Source: an uncultured Lachnospiraceae bacterium (GTDB lineage Bacteria; Bacillota; Clostridia; Lachnospirales; Lachnospiraceae). Taken from it: a DNA stretch of 64,000 nt. The notes under the pieces are model-generated. The model was not told where the DNA came from. It searched no databases and saw only the letters and a program-made list of their open reading frames with translations. Of the stretch, positions 24,372 to 33,620 are shown piece by piece. Position 1 is the first letter of the stretch, and the number at the start of each line of letters is the position of its first letter. Position numbers and translations under genes: made by a program. The stretch is from contig CADBRV010000032.1 of assembly GCA_902797185.1 (NCBI GenBank), positions 1 to 64,000 on the forward strand, given 5' to 3'.

Positions 24372-25229
24372 TTACAGTTTCAGCAGGTACTTCCCATAAT
24401 TTGTCTTCTTCAAAAGCTCTCCCTGGCAGTGTGCCTGTTCCTTCGTAATAAATCCCTGGTGCAGCGCGCATTCTTCCAGGCAACCGATATTGACCCCGGT
24501 CCGTTTCTGCAGCGTTTTAATCCTGTTTGCGGCTTCCAGGAGGCTGTCACAGTTTCCGGCATCCATCCACTCTACGCTGGAATCCATAGGCACGACCCTA
24601 AGCTGTCCTCTCCTCATATACTCGATATTGACATCGGTAATCTCCAACTCACCCCTGGCGGAAGGCTTCAGGTTAGAAGCAATCTCCACCACCTGGTTAT
24701 CATAAAAATATAATCCCGGGATAATATAGTTGGACTTTGGATGCTCCGGTTTTTCTTCGATGGAGACCGCGTTTCCATCCTTGTCAAATTCCACAACGCC
24801 AAAAGGCCTTGGGTCGTCCACATAATATCCGAAAACGGATGCGCCTTTCTCCCCATCCCGGGCTTCCCGGAGCATCTTCCCGATATGGTCGGAATAGAAG
24901 ATATTGTCGCCCAAAGCGAGGCAAACCGTGTCATTCCCGATGAACCTTTTGGCTACCAGGAAGGCATCTGCAATGCCCCTCTGTACTTTCTGTTCTTTGT
25001 AATAAATATTGATCCCCAATTCTTCCCCGTCATCTAAAAGACGGATAAAGGGCTCCATGTCCCCTGGCGGGACAATGATCATGACGTCTTTTATTCCAGC
25101 CATAATCAGGAGGGAAAGGGGATAGTAGATCAGCGGCTTGTCATATACCGTTATCAGCGGTTTACATACCGGGATTGTGGCAGGATAAAGCCTGGTGCCC
25201 TTCCCTGCAGCAAGAATAATACCCTTCAT
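24372..25229 (-). CDS. rfbA: Glucose-1-phosphate thymidylyltransferase (RmlA family)
   Basis: A 285-residue nucleotidyltransferase expected to make dTDP-glucose for surface polysaccharide. It has the LAAGKGTRLYPAT nucleotide loop (6-18), KPLITVYDKPLIYYPLS, the metal-binding LGDNIFY segment, and VEWMDAGNCDSLLEAA near the C-terminus. The length fits RmlA (about 290). The other dTDP-rhamnose genes are not nearby, so the final sugar is unknown. It lies 58 bases after the recombinase gene, probably on the same transcript. Confidence 0.88.
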   Translation of the reverse strand: MKGIILAAGKGTRLYPATIPVCKPLITVYDKPLIYYPLSLLIMAGIKDVMIIVPPGDMEPFIRLLDDGEELGINIYYKEQKVQRGIADAFLVAKRFIGNDTVCLALGDNIFYSDHIGKMLREARDGEKGASVFGYYVDDPRPFGVVEFDKDGNAVSIEEKPEHPKSNYIIPGLYFYDNQVVEIASNLKPSARGELEITDVNIEYMRRGQLRVVPMDSSVEWMDAGNCDSLLEAANRIKTLQKRTGVNIGCLEECALHQGFITKEQAHCQGELLKKTNYGKYLLKL

Positions 25230-25287
25230 TTTCTATTTTTCCTTTCCAAGGACGATTATGTGATTTAAATACAGGTTGAAAATGCCT

Positions 25288-26184
25288 TTATCCTTCCGCA
25301 CGAGGGTGGGCTTTTTCATATTCCTTTTTCACACTTTCCAGTTTGGTATAACGCTGGGTGGAAGAGAAATCAGAATGCCCCATCATTTCCTGCACTGCGC
25401 GGAGGTTTGCGCCGCTTTTTACCAGATGGGCGGCAAATGTATGCCGCAGGCTGTTCGGCGTAATATCCGCCTCAATCCCGGCCAGGGAGGCATAGTGCTT
25501 TACCAGCTTCCAGAATCCCTGCCGGCTCATGGGCTTGCCGGAGCAGTTTACAAAAAGGATATCGCTTTTCCGGTCTTCCAGCATACGCGGCCTTGCTGTA
25601 TCCAGATAGCGGGTGACATATTTTTTTGCCTGGTCCGTGATCGGCACAACCCGCTCTTTACCCGAAGAGGAGGGCACCGTGATAAACCTGTTTTTTAAAT
25701 TCAGGTTCGTCAACCTGAGAGCGAGAAGTTCTGAAACCCGGATACCCGTGGCATACAAAAGCTCCAGCATGGCCTTGTCCCGGATTTCTTTGTCCGAACG
25801 GTTTCCCGGCTGTGCCAGCAGACGGTCCACATCTTCCAGTTTTAAAACGGAAGGCAGCTTTTTTTCCACCTTCGGTGCCTTTAAAGGCATGGAAGGATCC
25901 TCTCCTATTATTTTTTCCTGCAGCAGGTATTGGAAAAACGCTTTCAAAGAAGCGATGCTCCTGGATATAGAAGAAGGCTTCCTGCCCTGCCCCTTCAAAG
26001 CTTCCAGATATTCTTCCAAGACAGCGGTATTCAATTGGGAAACGTACAATATCCCTTTTTCTTCAAAATAATCAGCCATCTTGCGCAGGTCCCGTTCATA
26101 GGAAAGCTGGGTGTTCCTGGCCATGTGCCTCGTATTCTGGAGATACTCAGAAAAAGCTTCAATCTCTTTTCTCATCCCGGTCAT
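25288..26184 (-). CDS. xerD: Tyrosine recombinase, XerC/XerD type
   Basis: 298 residues: a SAM-like core-binding domain (about 1-85, with HMARNTQLSYERDLRKMADY) and a catalytic domain. The catalytic pattern is present: Arg in ATGIRVSELLAL, a Lys in SGKERVVP, LRHTFAAHL, the GHSDFSSTQRY box, and its Tyr nucleophile. The likely role is resolving chromosome dimers, as in Gram-positive XerD. The start is taken at 26184 because AGGA lies five bases upstream; 26205 or 26175 are alternatives. No inverted repeats or cargo genes suggest a mobile element. Confidence 0.88.
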   Translation of the reverse strand: MTGMRKEIEAFSEYLQNTRHMARNTQLSYERDLRKMADYFEEKGILYVSQLNTAVLEEYLEALKGQGRKPSSISRSIASLKAFFQYLLQEKIIGEDPSMPLKAPKVEKKLPSVLKLEDVDRLLAQPGNRSDKEIRDKAMLELLYATGIRVSELLALRLTNLNLKNRFITVPSSSGKERVVPITDQAKKYVTRYLDTARPRMLEDRKSDILFVNCSGKPMSRQGFWKLVKHYASLAGIEADITPNSLRHTFAAHLVKSGANLRAVQEMMGHSDFSSTQRYTKLESVKKEYEKAHPRAEG

Positions 26185-26322
26185 CCATATCCTAAATTGG
26201 CGCATTATGTGCCCAGAGCATAAGCAGGCATTTTAAGAAAGAAAAAGCCCGGGCTCGGAGAAAGCCTCCGCGCACGGCCTTCCGCTTTACATAAAACTAT
26301 TAACATAATGCAATCTTATTTT

Positions 26323-26351
26323 ATTATAAAAGCCTTTGATATAGAAATCAA
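26323..26351 (-). promoter_or_regulatory. Promoter of xerD-rfbA
   Basis: On the minus strand TTGATT (26351-26346), 17 bases, TATAAT (26328-26323), giving a leader of about 130 bases. The rest of the 470-base gap (26352-26651) contains no gene that I can recognise. Confidence 0.7.
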
Positions 26352-26651
26352 TGATCAGTTTTACCGCGAATTGGAGGCTCTCTTTTTTCTTCTATTTTCT
26401 TACTAACTCACACAACGTTTACTCCATCTTTGCCGCACAGCCTGCAGCCAGGGCAGCCCTCCGTGTCCTGCCGCTTCCTTGTCCAGCCGTCATAACCTGC
26501 TGTCCCGCCTTATTTTCTATCCTGCAAATCGCTGCTGTCCGGTTTCAAAGGGACTTGTTCCTGTCTGCCCGCTTCAGGCTCAAAAGAATGCCTAAAAACC
26601 AGTATGGGGCGGTTTCCCGGAGGAACCCACCCCAGCACTTGGCTTAGAGTC

Positions 26652-26693
26652 AAAAAGGGCTGTGGAAAGACTTCCAGCCTTTCCACAGCCCTT
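26652..26693 (-). terminator. rny terminator
   Basis: AAGGGCTGTGGAAAG and CTTTCCACAGCCCTT form a perfect 15-bp stem with a 9-base loop, followed on the minus strand by TTTTTG. It starts nine bases after the rny stop codon. Confidence 0.92.
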
Positions 26694-26701
26694 AAACTTG
26701 T

Positions 26702-28255
26702 TTACTTTGCGTACTCTGTCACTCTCGACTCACGAATCACATTCACTTTGATCTGCCCAGGATAATCCAGCTCATTTTCAATCTGTTTTGTAATATCCCT
26801 GGCAAGCAGTACCATGTCTGCATCTGAAATCTGCTCCGGTACTACCATTACGCGAACTTCTCTGCCTGCCTGAATGGCGTAAGACTTCTCTACTCCCTTA
26901 AATCCGTTTGTAATATCCTCCAGGTCTTTAAGCCTGTTGGTATATGTTTCGACGGTTTCCCGCCTAGCGCCCGGACGCGCTGCAGATATTGCATCTGCTG
27001 CCTGTACAAGTACGGCATACAGGCTTTCCGGTTCGCAGTCGCCATGATGTGCAGCTACTGCGTTTACTACAATTGGTGATTCTTTATATTTGCGGCAAAG
27101 ATCCGTACCGATCTGGATATGGGACCCTTCTACCTCATGGTCGATGGATTTCCCGATATCATGTAATAGGCCGCACCTCTTTGCGAGGCGGATGTCAAGC
27201 CCTACTTCCCCTGCAAGCAGGCCGCACAGCTGCGCTACTTCGATGGAATGCTTTAAGGCATTCTGCCCGTAGCTGGTCCTGTATTTCAAACGGCCAAGGT
27301 ATTTCACCAGCTCATGGTGGAGCCCACGGACTCCCACTTCAAGACAGGCTGCTTCCCCTTCTTCACGGATGGTATTCTCGACTTCTTTTTTTGCTTTCTC
27401 GACTGCTTCTTCAATCCTGGCCGGATGGATCCTTCCATCTACGATCAGCTTCTCCAAAGCAATCCTTGCCACTTCCCTCCTGACAGGGTCAAAAGCAGAA
27501 AGTACCACTGCTTCCGGCGTATCATCCACAATCAGGTCTACACCGGTCAAGGTCTCCAGGGCACGGATATTACGTCCTTCCCTTCCGATAATCCTGCCTT
27601 TCATCTCGTCATTCGGAAGCTGCACTACGGAAATAGTGGATTCGGCCACATGGTCCACGGCACATCTTTGAATGGCGGTAACCACATACTCCTTTGCCTT
27701 CTTATCCGCTTCCTCTTTTGCCTCGTTCTCCAGCTCTTTCACCATTTTAGCTGTTTCGAGACGTACATCACTTTCAACGGTTTTTAAAAGATATTCTTTT
27801 GCCTCTTCTGAGGTCAAACCAGAGATTCGCTCCAGTTCCTGTGTTCGCTGCTGACTGAGTTTTTCGACTTCGGCCGTCTTTTTGTTCAGAGCCTCTTCCT
27901 TAGCCGCAAAACCCGCTTCTCTTTTTTCGACTGCAGCCGTCTTACGATCCAGGTTTTCTTCCTTACGGGTCACCCTCTGTTCGTAACGCTGTACTTCAGC
28001 CCTCCGGGTTTTGATCTCCTCATCCAGTTCGTTCTTTCTTTTGATCGCCTCTTCTTTGGCTTCCAGGATCGATTCCCGCTTCTTCTCTTCTGCTGTCTTT
28101 ACAGCATCATCAATGATGGAACGGGCCTTGTCTGTGGCATTGCCAATCTTCTCTTCTATCTGCATCTGGCGTCTTTTAGCAGAAACGAACCAGGAGACTG
28201 CGGCCGCAAGGATCGCACAAACTGCAATAGCTAAAATCGCAATCCCTATCGGCAA
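26702..28255 (-). CDS. rny: Ribonuclease Y
   Basis: A 517-residue membrane-anchored endoribonuclease that starts mRNA decay in many Firmicutes. It has an N-terminal membrane helix (about 4-25) and a long charged coiled coil (30-180). A KH domain ([17 protein letters not shown]) follows, then an HD domain with HSIEVAQL and [10 protein letters not shown]. The start is TTG at 28255: AGGAGG overlaps the codons of any longer frame and lies eight bases before this TTG. An ATG at 28291 would place the ribosome site inside the gene. It is separated from recX by a promoter but keeps the common recA-rny neighbourhood. Confidence 0.95.
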   Translation of the reverse strand: MPIGIAILAIAVCAILAAAVSWFVSAKRRQMQIEEKIGNATDKARSIIDDAVKTAEEKKRESILEAKEEAIKRKNELDEEIKTRRAEVQRYEQRVTRKEENLDRKTAAVEKREAGFAAKEEALNKKTAEVEKLSQQRTQELERISGLTSEEAKEYLLKTVESDVRLETAKMVKELENEAKEEADKKAKEYVVTAIQRCAVDHVAESTISVVQLPNDEMKGRIIGREGRNIRALETLTGVDLIVDDTPEAVVLSAFDPVRREVARIALEKLIVDGRIHPARIEEAVEKAKKEVENTIREEGEAACLEVGVRGLHHELVKYLGRLKYRTSYGQNALKHSIEVAQLCGLLAGEVGLDIRLAKRCGLLHDIGKSIDHEVEGSHIQIGTDLCRKYKESPIVVNAVAAHHGDCEPESLYAVLVQAADAISAARPGARRETVETYTNRLKDLEDITNGFKGVEKSYAIQAGREVRVMVVPEQISDADMVLLARDITKQIENELDYPGQIKVNVIRESRVTEYAK

Positions 28256-28325
28256 CAGGAACACCTCCTTTATAAAATTTTCATTGTACAATATAGAGGA
28301 ATTTTCATATATTCACAACATAATT

Positions 28326-28354
28326 ATCTTAAAGGCTTTTCATTTTGATGTCAA
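28326..28354 (-). promoter_or_regulatory. Promoter of rny
   Basis: On the minus strand TTGACA (28354-28349), 17 bases, TAAGAT (28331-28326), about 70 bases upstream of the TTG start. Confidence 0.78.
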
Positions 28355-28693
28355 GCAATTCAGACGACAGTTGCATTTGGTAATAGGGCCGGCATCCAGG
28401 AGGTACCTGTCGTACTAACACGCTTTCAGAGACTCTGTCCTCTTTCCTCGTTTAAGCCCTTTTCAGCCGTTTTTTACAGTCCCCTTACAAATTTCCTTAC
28501 AAATTATATGTCCGTTATAGAATTCCCTACATGACTGTAAAAGCCTGTCCGATACAGGCAGCCAGGGTCAAACGGAACTGCCCGGCAAATGCCCTCTCTT
28601 CGTATTTATCCTGTATTGGCAGCAATGCATTCTATGCATCATCACATCAGGGGGTCCTGTTTTTATAGGAATGCCCTGCCCTGAATAAAAAAG
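28355..28693. other. Gap between recX and the rny promoter
   Basis: No gene is seen. A small hairpin GCCTGT/ACAGGC lies near 28550 and the near-palindrome TGCATTCTATGCA near 28627. No clear T-rich terminator follows recX. Confidence 0.5.
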
Positions 28694-29296
28694 TCAAAGC
28701 ACCAGGTGCCGGATGATGTCAAAGGAATACCCCTTTCCCATGAGATAGCGGGCCATTTTCTGCTTTTCCTTTTCATCCGCGCCCTCCCGGTCAAAATGCC
28801 GCTTTTCCAGGAGCTTTCGGGCCAGCTCCTCTTCGGAAGGCCCTTCCAGCCCTTCCAGGGCTTCTTCTGCTGCATCGGCTTTTATTCCTTTTTCCATCAG
28901 CTTCTGCTTCAGCTGCCGCTTGTTCCACTCTGTACTATGGTACTGGACATAATGGGAAGCATAGCGCCTGTCATCCAGGTAATGCATCTCCTGAAGGAAG
29001 GAAAGGACCTTCTCTACGATGTCCTCAGGGTAGAAGGAATCCATTAATTTTCTCCGCATCTGGAACGTGGTATAATCCTTTTTTTCCAAAAGGTACATGG
29101 CGCGGGATTTCCCCCTGCGCTCTAACAGCTTCCGGATCTCTTCATAATCTTCTGAAGAGACAGGACTGCCTTCCTTTATCCCATAATGCGCCACTTCCCC
29201 CTTGTATAAAACAAAGGGGGAAGCAGATTCCGGTATGATTTTGTATTTTGATTTTCCGTAAGGGACTACCTCACGGATCCAGACATTATCCTGCAT
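28694..29296 (-). CDS. recX: Regulatory protein RecX
   Basis: A 200-residue, mostly helical protein of the RecX family, which binds RecA filaments and limits recombinase activity. The three-helix repeats are visible (AMYLLEKKDYTTFQMRRKL, EMHYLDDRRYASHYV, ELARKLLEKRHFD, ARYLMGKGYSFDIIRHLV). It starts 13 bases after recA, in the same operon, and so shares the LexA-controlled promoter. Confidence 0.93.
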   Translation of the reverse strand: MQDNVWIREVVPYGKSKYKIIPESASPFVLYKGEVAHYGIKEGSPVSSEDYEEIRKLLERRGKSRAMYLLEKKDYTTFQMRRKLMDSFYPEDIVEKVLSFLQEMHYLDDRRYASHYVQYHSTEWNKRQLKQKLMEKGIKADAAEEALEGLEGPSEEELARKLLEKRHFDREGADEKEKQKMARYLMGKGYSFDIIRHLVL

Positions 29297-29309
29297 ATGC
29301 CATTACCTG

Positions 29310-30398
29310 TCAGGTTTCATCCGTTTCAGTGGAAGTTTCTCCTTCTTCGCCTTCCTCTTCTTCATCGGACGGGATAATGCCATAAGCCACCCTGACTTTA
29401 TGGTCTACTTCTTCCATGATGTCCGGATGCTCGGATAAATATTTCTTCGCGTTTTCACGACCCTGGCCGATCTTGTCGCCCTGGTAGGAATACCATGCGC
29501 CGCTCTTTAAGATAATATCCTTGTCCGCTGCCAGGTCCAGGATATCCCCTTCCCTGGAAATCCCCTTGCCGAACATAATGTCGAACTGGGCTTCCTTGAA
29601 AGGAGGTGCCACTTTGTTCTTTACAACTTTGACCCTGGTATGGTTGCCGATGACTTCCCCGGCCTGCTTCAACGTCTCCATGCGGCGGACATCCAGCCTT
29701 ACGGAGGCGTAGAATTTCAGGGCACGGCCGCCGGTAGTGGTCTCCGGGTTGCCGAATGTGACGCCCAGTTTCTCACGCAGCTGGTTGATAAAGATCACCA
29801 CGCACTTGGATTTGTTGACGATGCCGGTGAGCTTCCGGAGAGCCTGGGACATCAGCCTGGCCTGGAGGCCCATATGGGAATCCCCCATCTCGCCGTCAAT
29901 CTCGGCCTTGGGAACCAAAGCAGCTACGGAATCGACTACTACGATGTCAATTGCCCCGGAACGGACCATGGTCTCGCAGATCTCCAATGCCTGCTCGCCG
30001 CTGTCCGGCTGGGAAATGTATAAATTTTCGGTATCGACGCCGATATTTTTTGCGTAAACCGGGTCCAAGGCGTGCTCCGCATCGATAAATCCGGCAATCC
30101 CGCCCCTTTTCTGGGATTCCGCGATCATATGGAGGGCTACCGTGGTCTTGCCGCTGGATTCCGGGCCATAGATCTCGATGATCCTGCCCTTGGGGATCCC
30201 GCCGACGCCCAGCGCGATATCCAGGCTCAGCGACCCTGTGGGGATCACTTCCACATTCATATCCGGACCGGCATCGCCCAGCTTCATGACGGAGCCTTTC
30301 CCATATTCCTTTTCAATCCTGGAAATAGCAGCTTCCAGGGCTTTTTCTTTCTCCTGCCTGCTGGCAGGGTTTGTCCCGCTCTCTGTATTTGTAGCCAT
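29310..30398 (-). CDS. recA: Recombinase RecA
   Basis: A 362-residue strand-exchange protein and LexA co-protease. Walker A GPESSGKT lies near residues 77-84. [20 protein letters not shown], the loop-2 region with [20 protein letters not shown], and the acidic C-terminal tail ([10 protein letters not shown]) are all typical. AAAGGAGAC precedes the ATG. The promoter is consensus-like with a LexA box downstream of the -10, so SOS control is expected. Confidence 0.98.
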   Translation of the reverse strand: MATNTESGTNPASRQEKEKALEAAISRIEKEYGKGSVMKLGDAGPDMNVEVIPTGSLSLDIALGVGGIPKGRIIEIYGPESSGKTTVALHMIAESQKRGGIAGFIDAEHALDPVYAKNIGVDTENLYISQPDSGEQALEICETMVRSGAIDIVVVDSVAALVPKAEIDGEMGDSHMGLQARLMSQALRKLTGIVNKSKCVVIFINQLREKLGVTFGNPETTTGGRALKFYASVRLDVRRMETLKQAGEVIGNHTRVKVVKNKVAPPFKEAQFDIMFGKGISREGDILDLAADKDIILKSGAWYSYQGDKIGQGRENAKKYLSEHPDIMEEVDHKVRVAYGIIPSDEEEEGEEGETSTETDET

Positions 30399-30415
30399 AG
30401 CGTCTCCTTTGAGTT

Positions 30416-30429
30416 CGAACGTTTGTTCG
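30416..30429. promoter_or_regulatory. LexA (SOS) box of recA
   Basis: CGAACGTTTGTTCG is a perfect match to the Gram-positive LexA/DinR pattern GAAC-N4-GTTC. It lies between the -10 box (30441-30446) and the recA start codon, where repressor would block early transcription. Confidence 0.93.
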
Positions 30430-30440
30430 CTTGTAAAATT

Positions 30441-30469
30441 ATTTTAATACGCACTCCCATCCTTGTCAA
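30441..30469 (-). promoter_or_regulatory. recA promoter
   Basis: On the minus strand TTGACA (30469-30464), 17 bases, TAAAAT (30446-30441). Confidence 0.92.
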
Positions 30470-30504
30470 ATGGATTATGCAAAGATCATGCCGTAAAATG
30501 CATA

Positions 30505-30722
30505 CGGATCCCTTACGATGCATCAGCCGCATTGTCCGCCGTCTTGCCTGTAAGGCGATGACGCAGGCCACGCCTCCGCACAAAGTGCGGCTTATGATGG
30601 CGTGGCCCTCCTCTTTTATATATCTCGCCTGTAAGGCAGTGACATAGGCCACGCCCTCGCGCAAAGCGTGGCTTTTCATGGCGCGGCTCCCCTGAAAGAA
30701 GATTTGGAATGCGGCGTCTGTC
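30505..30722 (+). repeat. Mosaic intergenic element, partial A plus two B plus C
   Basis: Order on the plus strand: end of module A (GGATCCCTTACGATGCATC near 30507), two B copies (30537-30612 and 30622-30692) and module C (GATTTGGAATGCGGCGTCTG, 30701-30720). Both B copies have GCCACGCC paired with GGCGTGGC or GGCGCGGC. It lies upstream of the recA promoter. Confidence 0.8.
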
Positions 30723-30852
30723 TTATTATCAACAACTGGAAATACCTGCAGGAACACAGGAAAAGATATTTCATAAGATAGAGACATTATAAAAATACCT
30801 TTCCCGCCCTGTCAACCGGAAAACAATATCTCTTTCCCGAAAGCGATAGAAC

Positions 30853-30984
30853 GCCCGCCTTCCGAAAAGGCGTCTGTATGGCAGCTGCCAGGCTGCCCCT
30901 CCCGCAGGGGGAGTTTTATAAGTGCCTGAAAGCCGCATCGCTGGAATGGCTGTCCCCTCCCGCAGGGGTTTGAAAGGCGGGAAC
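30853..30984. repeat. Second repeat type with CCCCTCCCGCAGGGG units
   Basis: GGCTGCCCCTCCCGCAGGGG (30892-30911) recurs as GGCTGTCCCCTCCCGCAGGGG (30948-30968). The stretch is flanked by inverted CCCGCCTT (30854) and AAGGCGGG (30973). No protein-coding capacity is seen. It could be part of another small hairpin element or tandem terminators. Confidence 0.5.
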
Positions 30985-31024
30985 CCTGCAGCTGTGTGGC
31001 AAAACGCTTCTCTTCCCCCAGGAC

Positions 31025-31828
31025 TTATTTTTCCAGTTCGCCTAAAATCTCGTAGAGCTTCCCTAAAACGCCATTTTCATTATAGGAAGGGATGATGCCG
31101 TCTGCTGCTGCTTTGACTTCATTCCTGGCCGTAGCCACAGCATAACTGGTGCCGGCCATCTGCATCATCTCCAGGTCATTCCCGTTGTCCCCGAACGCAA
31201 CAGTCTCCTCCGGAGTGATGCCCAAATCTTCCTGGATCCGTTTAAGCGCGTTGCCTTTGTTTACGCCCGGCATCACGCAGTCCAGCCACATGTTTCCCGC
31301 AAAGCACAAGTGCAGCTTTCCCTGCCATTTCTTCCGGAAGCTTACTGTGGCTTCGTCAATCTTTTCCGGGTAATAAAGGGCGATCTTGGTATATTTCCCG
31401 TCCTTTGGGAAATTGCCGTCCGGGCACCCTGTAATATCCATATGGTAATCATCTATGATCCACCTTCCAAGACCGGTGGAAATATCCCTCATATAGGCCT
31501 TTTCCGGGGTCGTCAGCATATACTCCACCCCATCCATGCCTTCAATATCCTGTACCGCCTCCTGGACATAAGAAAAGGGGATGCTTCCTAAAACATCCAC
31601 TTTCCCTTCCTTCCAGACGGCAGCCCCACTTTCGGAAATGCTGCCGATTATTTTTTCTACCGGGGCAAAAAGACGCCTGATGCTGATTTCCTGCCTGCCG
31701 CTGGCAGCCACAAACAGGACCCCGCAACGGCGCAGCCTTTTGATAGCGTCATAATAACGGGGGTCGATGGTACCGGAGCCATCCTTTACCAAAGTGCCGT
31801 CTACATCTGAAGCGATCAGCTTTACCAT
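31025..31828 (-). CDS. HAD-superfamily phosphatase, Cof/YidA type
   Basis: 267 residues. The nucleophile motif is ASDVDGTL (Asp8, Asp10), motif II is ASGR, a Lys lies in the cap-proximal region, and motif IV is AFGDNGNDLEMM. The large type IIB cap domain places it with Cof-like sugar-phosphate or FMN phosphatases; the substrate is unknown. Its ATG overlaps the prfC stop codon (TGATG), so the two are translated together. Confidence 0.88.
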   Translation of the reverse strand: MVKLIASDVDGTLVKDGSGTIDPRYYDAIKRLRRCGVLFVAASGRQEISIRRLFAPVEKIIGSISESGAAVWKEGKVDVLGSIPFSYVQEAVQDIEGMDGVEYMLTTPEKAYMRDISTGLGRWIIDDYHMDITGCPDGNFPKDGKYTKIALYYPEKIDEATVSFRKKWQGKLHLCFAGNMWLDCVMPGVNKGNALKRIQEDLGITPEETVAFGDNGNDLEMMQMAGTSYAVATARNEVKAAADGIIPSYNENGVLGKLYEILGELEK

Positions 31829-33420
31829 CACGTATTCCTTCCAAATTCAGAGAGCTTAAGGCCTTTATTCCGCTCCAGGGTCATGCCGACGGACCATTCA
31901 TTGACAAACAAAAGCAATGGACGTCCCTTCAGGTCCTGGATCTTCTTCATGTCGCTGGTGCCGGTGAGGCTGTCCAGGTCGATCTCTTCGTTCTCGATCC
32001 AGCGGATGTATTCGTACGGCAGCTGCTCCAGGCGGATGTCCACATTGTATTCATGTTTCAGCCGGTATTCCAGCACGTCAAACTGCAGGACGCCGACTAC
32101 GCCCACGATGACTTCTTCCATGCCGCCGCCGATTTCCTGGAAAATCTGGATGGCGCCTTCCTGGGCAATCTGCTCGATGCCTTTTACAAACTGTTTCCGT
32201 TTCATGGTATCCAGCTGGCTGACCCTGGCAAAATGCTCCGGTGCAAAAGTGGGGATGCCTTCAAATTCAAACTTCTGGCTGGAGGTAGTTAAAGTATCTC
32301 CAATGGAATAAATGCCCGGGTCGAAAATCCCGATGATGTCGCCGGCATATGCCTCTTCCACCATGCTGCGGTTTTCCGCCATCATCTGCTGTGGCTGGGA
32401 AAGGCGTACGTTCTTTTTACCCTGCACATGGTACACCTCCATGCCTGCCGTAAACTTTCCGGAACAGATCCGCATAAACGCGATCCTGTCCCTGTGTGCT
32501 TTGTTCATATTGGCCTGGATTTTAAAGACAAAAGCGGAGAAATCTTCCGAAACCGGATCGATTTCGCCGATATCCGCCTTCCTGGGCAGCGGCGGAGTGG
32601 TCATCTTAAGGAAATGCTCCAAAAATGTCTGCACGCCGAAATTGGTCAGGGCGGATCCGAAAAACAGGGGGGAAAGCTGCCCGTTATGGACCTTTTCCAT
32701 ATCCATTTCAGATCCGGCGCCGTCCAGAAGCTCGATTTCTTCTGTCAAGGTTTCATACTGGTCTTCGCCCAAAATATCTTTTACGGAAGGGTCTGTAATC
32801 AGGATCTCTTCTTCCTTTCCTTCCCTGGAGCCCTTCATGGTGTCGGAAAACAGCATGACTTTCTTCGTTTTCCTGTCATAGACCCCTTTGAAGTCTTTTC
32901 CGGAACCGATGGGCCAATTAACTGCGCAGCAGGGGATGCCAAGCTCCCGCTCAATCTCATCCGCAAGGTCAAAAGTATCCTTGGCGTCACGGTCCATTTT
33001 ATTAATAAAGGTAAAAATCGGGATATGGCGCATGGCGCATACTTTGAACAATTTCCGGGTCTGCGCCTCCACGCCCTTGGAACCGTCGATTACCATGACC
33101 GCGGAATCCGCCGCCATCAGCGTACGGTATGTATCCTCCGAGAAGTCCTGGTGCCCCGGTGTATCCAGGATATTGACGCATTTCCCTTCGTATTGGAACT
33201 GCAGCACGGAGCTGGTGACAGAAATACCCCTTTGTTTTTCGATTTCCATCCAGTCCGATACCGCGTGCCTTGCCGTTGCCTTTCCCTTGACAGAGCCTGC
33301 CTGGTTAATGGCTCCCCCGTATAAGAGGAATTTTTCCGTCAGCGTGGTCTTTCCGGCATCCGGGTGGGAAATAATTGCAAATGTCCTTCTTTTTTCAATT
33401 TCTGTGCGAAGGTCCGCCAT
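31828..33420 (-). CDS. prfC: Peptide chain release factor 3
   Basis: A 530-residue translational GTPase that recycles RF1/RF2 after termination. G1 is SHPDAGKTT (about 18-26), the switch region has RGISVTSS, G3 is DTPGHQDF and G4 is NKMD. Domains II and III and the RF3-specific C-terminal region (VLEYRLKHEYNVD, YEYIRWIE) follow. The length is normal. It is divergent from the metallo-beta-lactamase gene and has its own promoter. Confidence 0.95.
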   Translation of the reverse strand: MADLRTEIEKRRTFAIISHPDAGKTTLTEKFLLYGGAINQAGSVKGKATARHAVSDWMEIEKQRGISVTSSVLQFQYEGKCVNILDTPGHQDFSEDTYRTLMAADSAVMVIDGSKGVEAQTRKLFKVCAMRHIPIFTFINKMDRDAKDTFDLADEIERELGIPCCAVNWPIGSGKDFKGVYDRKTKKVMLFSDTMKGSREGKEEEILITDPSVKDILGEDQYETLTEEIELLDGAGSEMDMEKVHNGQLSPLFFGSALTNFGVQTFLEHFLKMTTPPLPRKADIGEIDPVSEDFSAFVFKIQANMNKAHRDRIAFMRICSGKFTAGMEVYHVQGKKNVRLSQPQQMMAENRSMVEEAYAGDIIGIFDPGIYSIGDTLTTSSQKFEFEGIPTFAPEHFARVSQLDTMKRKQFVKGIEQIAQEGAIQIFQEIGGGMEEVIVGVVGVLQFDVLEYRLKHEYNVDIRLEQLPYEYIRWIENEEIDLDSLTGTSDMKKIQDLKGRPLLLFVNEWSVGMTLERNKGLKLSEFGRNT

Positions 33421-33480
33421 GGTTTTCCGGTCTTCCTTTCCTGTATTTTATCTATCTCCTGACTGATTCCTAACCTTAGT

Positions 33481-33510
33481 ATTATAGCAAAATGGCTGCA
33501 TGGAATGCAA
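33481..33510 (-). promoter_or_regulatory. Promoter of prfC
   Basis: On the minus strand TTGCAT (33510-33505), 18 bases, TATAAT (33486-33481). Confidence 0.7.
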
Positions 33511-33522
33511 TCGAAAGCATTC

Positions 33523-33551
33523 TTGCAGTTCCACCACCCTTCGATTATACT
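33523..33551 (+). promoter_or_regulatory. Promoter of the beta-CASP gene
   Basis: TTGCAG (33523-33528), 17 bases, TATACT (33546-33551). It lies back-to-back with the prfC promoter. Confidence 0.72.
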
Positions 33552-33620
33552 CGAATTACAAGATCGTTTCTTCTTATCGCTCATACACCGCATCCTGCGG
33601 CGGCAGAAGGGGGGATTTTT

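Noticed and set aside
25288-26184. Tyrosine recombinase considered as an integrase of a mobile island
   Set aside because: Its sequence is XerD-like. It has no att-like repeat, tRNA target or cargo beside it; the tRNA-Trp is 16 kb away and intact.
30505-30722. Repeat copies considered as a CRISPR array
   Set aside because: Copies are scattered over the window, vary in length, carry internal hairpins and lack regular spacers or cas genes.
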